Shown: positions 1 through 9,745 of the stretch, one piece after another
Numbering within the stretch: position 1 is the stretch's first letter
How the letters are laid out: every line of letters begins with the position of its first letter
Assembly: GCA_024509875.1 (NCBI GenBank)
Contig: JAMPIV010012227.1
Span: forward strand, 43,263 to 107,262
Length of the DNA stretch: 64,000 nucleotides
Source: Oreohelix idahoensis
Lineage: Eukaryota; Mollusca; Gastropoda; Stylommatophora; Oreohelicidae
Direction: 5' to 3'
The notes under the pieces: generated by a model
What the model was told of the DNA's origin: nothing
Databases searched by the model: none
The model's input: the letters and a program-made list of their open reading frames with translations, nothing else
Position numbers and translations under genes: made by a program

Positions 1-129
1 AGGTCGTAGTGGTAGTAAGAAGGGCCTTCTGTAATTCACATAGACTTTTATCTCAGGAGCCTTCACAGCTGACCTCATACAGTACACTAGGTAACATAAC
101 CACCATACAATACCATCAAAACCACTACA
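1..129 (+). mobile_element. 3' end of an LTR, cut by window edge
   Basis: This stretch aligns over its whole length, with scattered differences (very roughly 80% identity by eye), to the last 130 bases of the long LTRs at 27,289-29,517 and 34,176-36,394. Shared landmarks are the opening AGGTCGTAGTGGTAG, CTCAGGAGCCTTCACAGCT, and the terminal CACTACA at 123-129. It is a diverged relative of element A; the rest of it would lie left of the window. The base after CACTACA is mariner sequence, so the LTR element appears to have inserted into a mariner copy. Confidence 0.75.
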
Positions 130-394
130 TACATCACATAGACGCTTGTGAATATTCACAACAGTTTCCTTCTCTGCAACGAGAAATTCTATCACAGTTC
201 GCTGTTTATAACGCAAGTTGCTAACACTCTCCATCTCAACGGTTTAGGGCACCCGTATTATTTGGCCGGTTGCGGTGCAATTTGGTGCACACAATTGGCA
301 CATGCCATATGTGAAGTGTGCAAAATTTCATGCTTCTATCTTCATTATTAGCTGAGAAAAATGATGTGGTGCATTACTTTCTGAACGCCCCTCG
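130..394 (-). mobile_element. mariner fragment (transposase 5' end and outer inverted repeat)
   Basis: The stretch matches 40,329-40,594, the transposase-start end of the complete mariner further right, at about 90% by eye. It keeps the outer inverted repeat ending in CGCCCCTCG at 394, followed by the expected TA. On the minus strand it would encode the first 30-odd transposase residues, but with substitutions. Only this end is present: the left side is cut off at 130 by the LTR. It is a relic and cannot make a transposase. Confidence 0.8.
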
Positions 395-405
395 TATAAA
401 GAAAG

Positions 406-1540
406 AAGCAAAACTTGCTTGGGATTCCAGGAAAGCAAGATACACGATTGGATAACACCAGAAACGTTGACAACTATTGGAATGAGACAAGAAATCAAAA
501 GAATGAAAATATAAGGAAATGAAATAAAACGTCAAACTCGAGCTGACAAGAAAAAATTCAAATATAACCTTGCAAGTCAGGCAGAAGTCGCAGCACTGAT
601 GAATGAAAAAAGCACGGTGTACAAAGTAACAAAAGCGATCACTGGAAAACAGGACGTAAACAACATCACGTTAGTGAGTGACAAGAGTGGAAATCTCGTT
701 ACCACAGAACAGGGCAAGAAGCAAGATGGGCAAAACACTTCAGAAAAGCACTAAATAAAGCACCTCCAGAGTCACAGTTGAACATTCCAGAGGCTGAAAA
801 TGATAAAATTATAATTGAAATTCTATACCTGCTCAAAACAAACGCAAACGTAGGCTCTAACAACACGAGGTCGATGCTGATAAGGAGGAAAAGGGGTTTA
901 TTTAACATTGTCAAGGCGTACAGTTTTGTTAGGTGTAAAAAAAAAAAAACAAGAATTGCAAGAACTAATGAAGCAAGTAAACAACATAAGTCACGCATAT
1001 GGACTGTATATTAACAAAAAGAAGTAAACAAATAAAAAGATAATTAGCAAAACGGATGAGAAGCCAACTTTAAATAAGCAATATTATTATTATTACTTTT
1101 ATTATTAATTGGAAGAGGCTGGTACAAATAAACCATTTGTACTATCTTCTGCACAAAGCAACGGAGGACACCAAGAAGAGTATAGTACCGTAATCACTAA
1201 AGCTATGTTCAACAAAAGAGCAAAATATTAGCCGCCAAACAAATAACTAACAAATTAGAATCTGCAGTATAGTATGGCGCAGAAACATGGACAAGAACAC
1301 GCAATTATAAGAAAGAATTGAGGCCCTTGAAATTTGGGAAATGGGGTGCATATAATGGAAAGAGTAGAAAACAAACAACGAATTTCTGGAAAAGCTGGGA
1401 ATGAAACAAGACTTCCTGAACATGACAACAGTTCTGCGTAGAATGTTTTCAATAAGAGACGCAACCAAACTGAAACCCATAATAGAAGGAACAATTAAAA
1501 GCAAACAAGCAAGAAATGGAACACGCTATACATAAGATAA
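406..1540 (+). pseudogene. Eroded LINE ORF2 remnant (linker and reverse transcriptase parts)
   Basis: Short conserved blocks of a non-LTR retrotransposon polyprotein can be read in changing frames. Near 520-700 the linker between endonuclease and reverse transcriptase is visible (a basic stretch, then DKSGNLVTTEQG). Near 725-830 the block WAKHFRKALNKAPPESQL is seen, which in intact LINEs precedes the reverse transcriptase domain. Near 1,270-1,500 the C-terminal blocks YGAETWT and LEIWEMGC appear. Stops and frameshifts are frequent and the catalytic FADD block is not visible. This is an old, non-functional copy; clade assignment is not possible from what remains. Confidence 0.6.
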
Positions 1541-1543
1541 CAT

Positions 1544-1545
<2 letters not shown>

Positions 1546-1586
<41 letters not shown>

Positions 1587-1590
1587 GAGA
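1546..1590. repeat. (GA)n microsatellite
   Basis: About 45 bases of GA with one GG interruption, directly after the LINE remnant. It could be the expanded tail of that element. Confidence 0.9.
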
Positions 1591-1740
1591 CGAGAAAGAG
1601 CCTACCAGGGTGTCCTATCAAGACAAGAGACACAAAATGTTCAAGATCCATTGCAACGGACCTTCCATGCGAGTGTGGCTCATGATCATATGTGCACTGT
1701 TTGAATTGTCTACCACTTAAAAGCATAATGTACTGCGAAT

Positions 1741-2180
1741 TAGCAGTAAATGATATCGCGAGTCACACTACATATTTAGACAATTTATAACTAACAATAC
1801 TTTGTTTCTTTGCTTTAAATTTCAACAATTGTACGGAAAGGTCATTCTAGTTATAATAAGATGTTAATTAATTAACGGAAAATGTGCCCTGACACCGTTG
1901 CGGGAAATAACTCCGGTTCATAAAACCTGACTTCCTGTTTTTGTAACAAAATTAGCATTGCTAAGAGATCTTTGTGGCCATTTAAATTATTCATTTGAAA
2001 CAGTATGTGGTAAAACATGACTATCTGTGTATCTAAATGGCCAGTGCACTGCAGTCGTAATCTGCAAAACAAAGGCAGTAAAAATAATGGTACGATCTCT
2101 ATTATGTCAGAAATTTGCCGACATTTGTTTACTTTCTTGCTGATATTGAAACTTGTTTTAGTAGGCCTATATTGCTAAAT
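1741..2180. other. No recognisable feature
   Basis: AT-rich sequence with no reading frame or repeat structure that I can support. Confidence 0.5.
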
Positions 2181-2182
2181 TC

Positions 2183-2310
2183 TTTTTTCTTCTTCTTCTC
2201 GTTCGCTATGTTTTTGTAAAGTGCACAGAACACAGAGTGCCGTAGTTAATAGCCGAGCTACGATATCTGCTCCTTTTGACCTGGCACATTCGATTTCAGC
2301 AAGCAATTTT
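2183..2310 (-). mobile_element. Diverged short retroposon with GAAGAAG tail
   Basis: On the minus strand this ends in a GCGAACGAGAAGAAGAAGAA tail. The body (CGAGCTACGATATCTGCTCC on the plus strand) resembles the equivalent part of the repeats at 7,627-7,930 and 41,009-41,320 (GGAGCTGCGGTATCTGCGCC). It is a short, strongly diverged member of the same family. Confidence 0.5.
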
Positions 2311-2319
2311 ATTCGAATT

Positions 2320-3067
2320 ATTGAACTTTCCTACATGGCAGCAGGTTGAAATCAGCTTTCCTCCCAGATAAGATTACGCCCAAGGCTTACGAACCTTATC
2401 TACCTGGAGCATTCTGGTTTGAGTCCTTAGAGCCCATCCTCGCCCTGTTAGTTAAAACAGTACTCCCATAAGCTGAGTAGAAGGGTTGAAATGAAGCACA
2501 GTGGGCTGTGTGTTCAATATGGCCACAAAAAAGAATTCAGATATGCAGAAATAAGGGTTATGGTTAAGATTAGCACGTGTGGTTACTCTTCAGAGATTCG
2601 AAGCTGCTTATTATTTGCAAAAAAGGAAACAAAATGCTGGAACCAGTTAACAACAGTCTAGCATTAGGATTTAGCGTTATGCTTAGTCTTATGATGCGGA
2701 GGCAAAAAAATAGTTTCTAGCCTTAACCCTGACTCACTCTGTTTTGAGGTTTTTCAAAAAAATTGTTTGACAAACATTAAGGTGGTATGTTGAAAAAAAC
2801 AACAACATACCAGCTTACCACGTATTAATGTGTCTTCGGATCCTCAGTTAAGCAAATGAGCAAAAATAATTACAGATGAAACATTGCACGCTAGCACAGG
2901 CTACTCATCGTTTAGGGGTTGGGTGAGATAGCAGTTTATGCCCCACTATTCTGTGACTCAGCTGCATTTAAATAGGGTTCAGAGCTCATCCTCAGCTCCA
3001 CACCTGGTGGTGACAGCATTTGACACCCATTACTAATTTAAACTTGTTCAAATTCCTTAGAAGAAGC
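2320..3067. other. No recognisable feature
   Basis: I see neither coding sequence nor a repeat shared with the rest of the window here. Confidence 0.5.
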
Positions 3068-3080
3068 TCTATTATCTTAA

Positions 3081-3321
3081 TAGGTAAAGGATCTCGTTCC
3101 ACGTTCATTGAGGCATATTGGGAATATGGTGTTAGGCCCATATTTTCTTGATCATCGGCACACTAGAGGTGATGTGGTCAGCACCACGCCGGCCGCCTTA
3201 ACCTTCCCAGAGTTGCTCTGGTACCCAATTCAAGTGGGTTGACCCCGGAGCCCTTTGCGGTCTAAAAAAAATCCCACATCAACTGGGGATCGAACCATGG
3301 ACCAATGAGCTAGGAAGCCAG
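3081..3321 (-). mobile_element. tRNA-derived SINE, 5'-truncated copy
   Basis: A 241-bp element on the minus strand flanked by a perfect 13-bp target duplication TCTATTATCTTAA at 3,068-3,080 and 3,322-3,334. It contains an intact RNA polymerase III B-box, GGTTCGATCCC (plus-strand complement near 3,290). The A-box part of the tRNA-like head is missing compared with the copy at 19,563-19,821. The central part, including GCGGCCGGCGTGGTGCTGAC in SINE orientation, is shared with that copy. The duplication shows movement by target-primed reverse transcription using a LINE's enzymes. Confidence 0.85.
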
Positions 3322-3334
3322 TCTATTATCTTAA

Positions 3335-3892
3335 GTTTATGCAAAATTTTTGTTTATTTAAAAAGAGCTCACTAATACAAATTTGAATTTTAGCATTGGA
3401 GTAGTTGTTTGCAGTGCATACAATTTCCACATTTGCTTCTTAGTTGGTAGGCAACAGAAAAAGCAGCTAAGTAAGAAGAGACAATTGCCTATTATAGAAA
3501 TGCGACGTTTCATAATTTATTTCTCTGTGCTCGCATAACATAACCAGAATGAGCAATGACACAAAGATACAGAAAGAGTAGGTTCATTGCTCCATCAAGC
3601 ATGTAATCATTTTCCTTTGCACTCCTTACAGAGCATGGAGGTATTACTGTAGCTGGTCCCCTTGTAGCACCAAGCATTCACACGCTGTTGCAGCAGTAGT
3701 TTCTGTGACATTTTCTTTGACATGATGAGGTTGCCAGCTGCATGCACAACCTCATATTAGTCACCTTGTACGATATGCCTGAGGGGGCAGTAGTCTTATT
3801 CTTTCTCTGTCTCTTAAAAACTGCCCCAGAAACTTCACGGACTCAGTTGTGTAATAGGAGGTGGTTAATGTGAGCTAGCAGATAGCAAAAGA
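3335..3892. other. No recognisable feature
   Basis: Non-repetitive sequence without supported coding potential. If the exon at 4,078 is real, this is intron. Confidence 0.4.
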
Positions 3893-4099
3893 AATACTAC
3901 TTGTGTCACAAACACAATTCATTTGTATTTACACAGTGAATGGAGAATAACTGATATCTGAGTTTGTTCATTATCATGTGTATAGTTTAATTATTTACAT
4001 TTTGTAATAACAGCTAAAACACCCACAGTTTAGAATACTACTTGTGTCACAAACACAATTCATTTGTATTTACACAGTGAATGGAGAATAACTGATATC
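3893..4099. repeat. 141-bp local duplication (66-bp perfect direct repeats)
   Basis: The 66 bases at 3,893-3,958 recur without change at 4,034-4,099, giving a 141-bp offset. The repeat covers a splice-acceptor-like stretch ending TTTACACAG and the first 22 bases of the candidate exon at 4,078. The upstream copy therefore carries a second acceptor, but its reading frame runs into TGA directly after the repeat. Confidence 0.9.
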
Positions 4100-4225
4100 A
4101 CTATTAAACCAACTATGTTCCGATCAAGAGCAAATGACAAAGTTCGAACTGGAGACGCAGGAATGAACAGAGAAGTCAGTGTTCCATTGGTCAAGACCCA
4201 GGATGGGAAGGATTTTGATCCTAAG
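4078..4225 (+). CDS. Candidate internal exon of an unidentified host gene
   Basis: The 148-base interval is bounded by TTTACACAG on the left and AAG|GTATTT on the right. It is open in one frame with ordinary, non-repetitive composition. Read with one base carried over from a previous exon (phase 2), it begins EWRITDITIKPTMFRSRA and ends TQDGKDFDPK, leaving phase 0. An internal ATG at 4,115 could alternatively be a start. I do not recognise the protein. The next candidate exons on the same strand (6,669, 12,979) also fit phase 0. No transposon signature overlaps it, which is why I read it as host. RNA evidence is lacking, so this is inference from composition and splice sites. Confidence 0.45.
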
Positions 4226-4720
4226 GTATTTAATTTTTTTTAAATTATAAGCGTAATGTATAAACATGTTAAGCAATATAATTGTGTAAACTAACACAGC
4301 CATTGACATTATGAATGGAGTATCATGGCTGAATATGTACTGGTAATATAACAATATGATATTAATATAAAAGGAATATAATAAAATAACAAAATTGGTA
4401 TTTTTAACCAGGTTATAGTTTTTTTTTCTGCAAATCAAATATGCTGCCCTTACTGATTTTATGAGTCATATCACAAGTAATTTTCTCAGTACATATGCGA
4501 ACAGGACAGATTGTATGTAATGCCATAAAAAATGTCTGATCGCACAAGTTTTGACTGATAACACATAAAATTAATAACTGAACATGAAACATGTACCATA
4601 TCCGTATAACAGAAGTACTGGGCACTGATCTTCACCATAACTGTCTCATTGATATGTTTGAGATTGAAACAACTCATGACACTGCTTCAGTCCACTCTGA
4701 TTATTCAGGCTCATCTCTTT
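4226..4720. other. No recognisable feature
   Basis: AT-rich, presumably intronic if the exon at 4,078 is real. Small frames here look accidental. Confidence 0.4.
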
Positions 4721-6465
4721 CATCACATACAGTTGTTCATTGCTGTCAGGTTATAATATCTTCTGTTATCTACCTTTTATGCTGTTATATGTCAAATATA
4801 GTAATTGGTTGTTGTCAGGCTGTAGTATGTATTGTTTTTTACGTTTATGCTATGAAACATCACATTTAGTTGTTGACTTCTATTAGGTTCTAGTATCTTC
4901 TGTTATCTACCGTTTATGCCGTGAAACATCACATTTAGTTGTTGACCTCTGTTAGGTTCTAGTATCTTCTGTTATCTACCGTTTATGCCGTGAAACATCA
5001 CATTTAGTTGTTGACCTCTGTTAGGTTCTAGTATCTTCTGTTATCTACCATTTATGCTGTGAAATATCACATTTAGTTGTTGACTTCTATTAGGTTCTAG
5101 TATCTTCTGTTATCTACCATCTATGCTGTGAAATATCACATTTAGTTGTTGATTTCTGTTAGGTTCTAGTATCTTCTGTTATCTACCGTTCATGCTGTGA
5201 AACATCACATTTAGTTGTTGATTTCTGTTAGGTTCTAGTATCTTCTGTCATCTACCATTTGTGCTGTGAAACATCATATACAGTTGACTTCAGTTAGGTT
5301 CTAGTATCTTCTGTTGTCTACCGTTCATGCTGTGAAACATTACATACAGTTGTTGATTTCTGATAAGGTCTATCTTCTGTTATCTACCATTTATATTGTT
5401 ATATGTCAAATATAGTGGTTGTCTGCTGTCAGGCCCTAGTATGTATTATTTTTTTTAACGTTTATGCTGTTAATCGTCACATTTAGTTGTTGGCTGCTAT
5501 TAAGTTCTAGTACGTGTTGTTTTCTACTGTTTCTGGTGCGAAACACCACAGTTAGTCATTGGCTAACATTAGGTTCTAGTGTCTGTAGTTTTCTACCATT
5601 TCTCCTGCGAAACACCACATTTAGTTATTGGTTAATGTTAGGTTCTAGTTTCTGTTGTTTTCTACCATTTCTCCTGCGAAACACCACATTTAGTTATTGG
5701 TTAACGTTAGGTTCTAGTCTCTGTTGTTTTCTACTGGTTCTACTGCGAAACACCACATTTAGTTATTGGCTACAGTTAGGTTCTAGTATCTGTTGTTTTC
5801 TACCATTTATGCTATCAAACATCACAAGTTGTCATTGGCCACTGTTAGGTTTTAGTATCTTCTATTTTCTACCATTCATGCTGTCAAACGTCACTGCCTG
5901 TCATTGGCAGCTGTTAGGTTTTATTATCTTCTATTTTCTACCATTTATGCTGTCATATGTCACAGCTGGTCATTGGCCACTGTTAGGTTTTAGTATCTTC
6001 TATTTTCTACCATTTATGCTGTCAAACATCACATGTGGTCATTGGCAGCTGTTAGGTTTTAGTATATTCTATTTTTTACCATTTATGCTGTCAAACATCA
6101 CATATAGTTGTTTGTTGCTATTAGGTTTTAGTATCTTCTATTTTCTACCATTTATGCTGGTAAACATCACATATAGTCGTTGGTTGCTATTAGGTACTGT
6201 TCTTTTATGTAAAACATCAAAAGTAGTTGTTGATTACTTTCAGTTTCTTGTGTTTTGTATTATTTTATCTGCTGTTTATGATGTGAAACATAACAGTTAG
6301 TTGTTGGCTGCTGTCAGTTTCTAGTATCTGCTGTTATCTTCTGCTATCTGCTGTTTTTGCTGTGAAACATCACATATAATTGGTGGCTGCTATCAGGCTT
6401 TAGTATCTTCTCTTATATACTGTTTATACAGTGAAATATCACAGGTAGGGTTGATTATCGATTGG
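4721..6465. repeat. 69-bp minisatellite
   Basis: About 25 tandem, imperfect copies of a unit containing TTAGGTTCTAGTATCTTCTG and CATCACATTTAGTTGTTG. Successive starts at 4,868, 4,937 and 5,006 give an exact 69-base period. Copies from about 5,500 onward form a second, diverged subfamily (ACACCACATTTAGTTATTGG, then TGTCATTGGC). Because 69 is divisible by three, a frame stays open over many units (5,464-6,300, 278 residues of a repeating leucine/phenylalanine-rich 23-mer). I regard this frame as a by-product. Confidence 0.9.
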
Positions 6466-6668
6466 TGATCCAGTGTATATGCTGTGGCTGGGCAAGTTGC
6501 CAGGTTCCTTACACATGTCCCATCCACTTAAGCAATTCATCCGTTTGTTTTATTCATCATTGAGCATTAAAAAAAACAAAATCCACTGCTGTCTTACTGG
6601 GTCTGTCACAGCTCCCTTGGAGCCAGCAATTTTTATGGTTATCTCAATCAACTCTTATTGCTATACAG

Positions 6669-6728
6669 GGACATCGTGGGATCACCCACACTATTCTTCA
6701 TTTCACTCAGCAGTCTTTCTCTTTGGGG
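6669..6728 (+). CDS. Weak candidate exon (60 nt)
   Basis: The interval lies between an acceptor-like CTCTTATTGCTATACAG and a donor-like GGGG|GTAATG. It is exactly 20 codons in phase 0 and reads GHRGITHTILHFTQQSFSLG. It fits in phase between the candidate exons at 4,078-4,225 and 12,979-13,032. A different frame is also open across it for 124 codons. I do not recognise either peptide, so this is only a possibility. Confidence 0.2.
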
Positions 6729-6849
6729 GTAATGATGGCATAAAAGAGGAAAGGACACTGACATCATGTATGACTTCATCTGATGACAAGATAAAGATTC
6801 TTCTGAGAGAGGAAAAGTTTAATCTGAAGTTATTATTTTGTGACTGAAA

Positions 6850-7600
6850 AATATGTTATGTTACACACTATCAGAGTAAAAAAGATAATATGTAATTTGT
6901 AATGTTTCTTGACAATTTATTGATTTAGTCTTTAAAAGTCAACTGACAAATCAAGTTTTTTTGTTTTAATTTGCATTGCGATATCATTTATTCACTTGGT
7001 GGTTTCATTGTAAGAAATATAACACTAGGGTGTAACATTTTCTTTGGATAATTGGTGCACATTAATGGAAGGTTATTTGCAAGATTATGTAATTAATTTT
7101 TGTTGTGGGTTTTCTTTGCTTATTGAGTGAAAATTTCCAACTGTGGTATCTTCATTCTGTGGTTTATCACCTAGCTGCAAGAACAGGTGTTAAAAAACGG
7201 TCAGAAGTGTGGTACGTGAGTTGTATTTCATCTAATTGTTTTCAAAGAATTTATGTAGGAAACAAAATGTAAATGAAATGTTGCAGGATTGTTTTTACCT
7301 TAAAGGGTTATTAGGTATTACATCCAGTGTGTTAACACTCTTATTTATAGTTGTGGTTTTATGTAGTCGACTATAATAGTTGTTTGTTTGTTCTTTTTGA
7401 GTATAATTCTTTTTTTCTTCTTTAGTTTTTCCAAGTCCTTCATGCTGCTGTCCGCTGCAGACACAGTCCATTGTCATTCCTCTCAATCTTAAGGCTCTCT
7501 TTCCCAGCTAATTCAAATCCAGTTATTTGCTCAGTGCAGGTTTCCTGTAAGGGGACCAGCTACAGTGGTGGTTCTGTGTTCTAGAAGGTGGGAAAAGGAA
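6850..7600. other. No recognisable feature
   Basis: AT-rich sequence; no supported coding or repeat structure. Confidence 0.4.
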
Positions 7601-7626
7601 AATGATGATAATGATGGTACTGTATT

Positions 7627-7930
7627 GTTCTTCTTCCTCGTTCGTCCTGAAAAGGACGTTGGTTGTGTTGTGTCTGTTTACATCGGAGCTGCGGTATCTG
7701 CGCCTTTCAGCCGACACATCCGACTTCAGCACAGCATTTTTTGGGACCGGGCTTGCCTTCCCTCTTCGATCCCTACTCTCTCAGCCAGACTGCAGTGATG
7801 CAGCCTGTTTCCAGGACCACCACTTGGAGGTGGAGTAGGGTCTTGGTCAGCTCTGGTTCGCTGCCTCTGACGCAAGCAGTCAAGCTTTGGGTCGCTGACT
7901 GCATTCTCTATTGCTGCATCTTTGGGTCCC
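7627..7930 (-). mobile_element. Short retroposon, GAACGAGGAAGAAG-tailed family
   Basis: On the minus strand this runs from GGGACCCAAAGATGCAGCAA to the tail GACGAACGAGGAAGAAGAA. It matches 41,009-41,320 along its full length at roughly 80% by eye. Several frames are open for 60-90 codons but differ between copies, so it is more likely a SINE, or the 3' end of a LINE, than a gene. The tail resembles that of the RNase H-bearing LINE fragment at 13,395-14,035. Confidence 0.7.
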
Positions 7931-8899
7931 GTACTGTATTATGATTTGATTTACTCTCGAGTCTGTGTGTGTACTGCTAATGTTTCAGATACATCCCATT
8001 GTTGCTGCATGTGGTACATTCTTCAGTGTTATAATACCCCCGGGGGGGGGGGGGGGAGAGAGGGTCAGATATTGGTAGTACCTCTGGTGAAGGAGCTGTC
8101 ATGCCCTTTTTAGGGCAGCTCAGCCACCTCTGGTCCAAACCTGGCATCCAGCTCTCACCTGTGGCTCCTCGTAGCTGTCAGCATGCGACAGCGGCCACCC
8201 CTCGGATAACGGCTTTGACAGGCCGGCTAAACTAGGTGAGGGTAGCCGAATGGTTATAAACCTTCGGTGAGTTAGGGTCTGCCTACCCATGCATGCGAAG
8301 ACTGGATTCGACAGACTGCGCGGAAGAAACCACCTGTTGGTTCAACGGGCATGACGGCGATTACCAGCAACGCGCTGTGGAGCGTAAGGAGCACGGCGAG
8401 GCACGTAGAAAGCCCTGGTCATCCACTGCACCTGACTTCATCTCCAGTCGTCTTGACTTGTCTTGCCACTGGATTGAGATGGACCCAGGCGAGAGAGTGA
8501 GGTCGACGAATTGCGCAACTCTTCCTCACTTTAATCCAAATCACCGCGCAAGTCACTCTTTCATCATTCATCCATTCATCCATCCACTCACAACAAGTCC
8601 TGTGGCGATGGGCGAGCGGCGAAGCGGCAGTCGTGGGTACGCTGGCAGTCGTAGTCGCAGACCTACACACAGGCGGCTCAGGCCATATGGTCGTCTTCCA
8701 CTGATCGGAGCAGCAGTGGGATTCGGCAGCCCCCTGAGTGTCTGAGCAGCCCTCTTTAGGAAAGCACTGCTCACCTCCATGGCATGAGGAAGGGGCTAGA
8801 AAAGGTGCCCTAAACATTGCCTGCTTCACCATTACCTAACCAGCTTACCGCGGTTGGTGGGTACCCTACTTCGGCGGTCGACATATAAGAAAAAGAAAG

Positions 8900-9745
8900 G
8901 ACAGATTTGTCCCCCTCATTCTAGGCGCATGGAATGTGCGCACTCTCCTTGACAAGGACTTTAACGCAAACAGACCTGAGAGACGAACTGCCCTGATTGG
9001 GAGAGAACTGGCCAGGTACAACATTGACATAGCAGCACTGAGTGAAACTCGACTTGCAGGCGAGGGCCAACTTTGCGAAAAGGGTGCAGGTTATACATTC
9101 TTTTGGAGCGGAAGAGGAACTGAAGAAAGACGAGAAGCAGGGGTTGGATTTGCAATCAAAACAGCAATTGTCAGCAAGTTAGTTGGGCCCCCAAAGGGAA
9201 TAAATGACCGACTCATGACGGTCAAGATCCCTCTGTTTTATGGAAGAAAACATGCCACCATCATTAGCGCCTATGCACCAACTATGACAAACCAGGATGA
9301 CGTCAAGGATAAGTTTTACGAAGAACTACATGCAGTCATTGCATCAGTTCCTAAAGCAGATAAGCTCATCATTCTTGGTGACTTTAATGCAAGAGTAGGC
9401 TCAGATAACATCTCCTGGAATGGCACTATTGGAAGGTACGGCGTGGGTCGCTGTAACAGTAATGGACTTCTTCTCCTCCAGACTTGCGCAGAACATGACC
9501 TCCTTGTCACCAACACCATTTTTCGACTTCCTACCCGCAACAGGACCTCCTGGATGCACCCTCGCTCAAAGCATTGGCACCTAATTGACTATGTAATTGT
9601 TAGGAAGAAGGACAGGCAAGAAGTCCGGGTGACCAAGTCCATGTGTGGTGCCGAATGCTGGACTGATCATCGCCTCATTGTATCTAAACTTAAAATTCGT
9701 ATCCAACCAGCCAGCCAAGAAAGACGCTTTCAACAACATGCGTAG
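8900..9745 (+). pseudogene. LINE apurinic-type endonuclease domain, truncated
   Basis: This encodes the DNA-nicking domain that opens the target for reverse transcription. The frame is open from about 8,880, and the domain starts at LGAWNVRTLL (8,921) without needing an ATG. Motifs in order are IDIAALSETRL (catalytic Glu), the YAPT block, LGDFNARVG, and the terminal WTDHRLIV with the catalytic Asp-His pair. All are present, so the fold looks complete. After KLKIRIQPA the frame leaves the family and stops within about ten residues. Related elements normally carry a linker of roughly 100 residues here, which appears to have been deleted. Similar proteins are often mislabelled craniofacial development protein 2-like in animal genomes. 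Confidence 0.85.

Noticed and set aside
6669..6847. WW-domain-like TSWDHP motif in the 124-codon frame
   Set aside because: Only a few residues match and the rest of the domain is absent.
8293..8832. 150- and 137-codon frames on opposite strands in the LINE leader
   Set aside because: GC-rich leader sequence opens several frames at once. I recognise no ORF1-type protein motifs.
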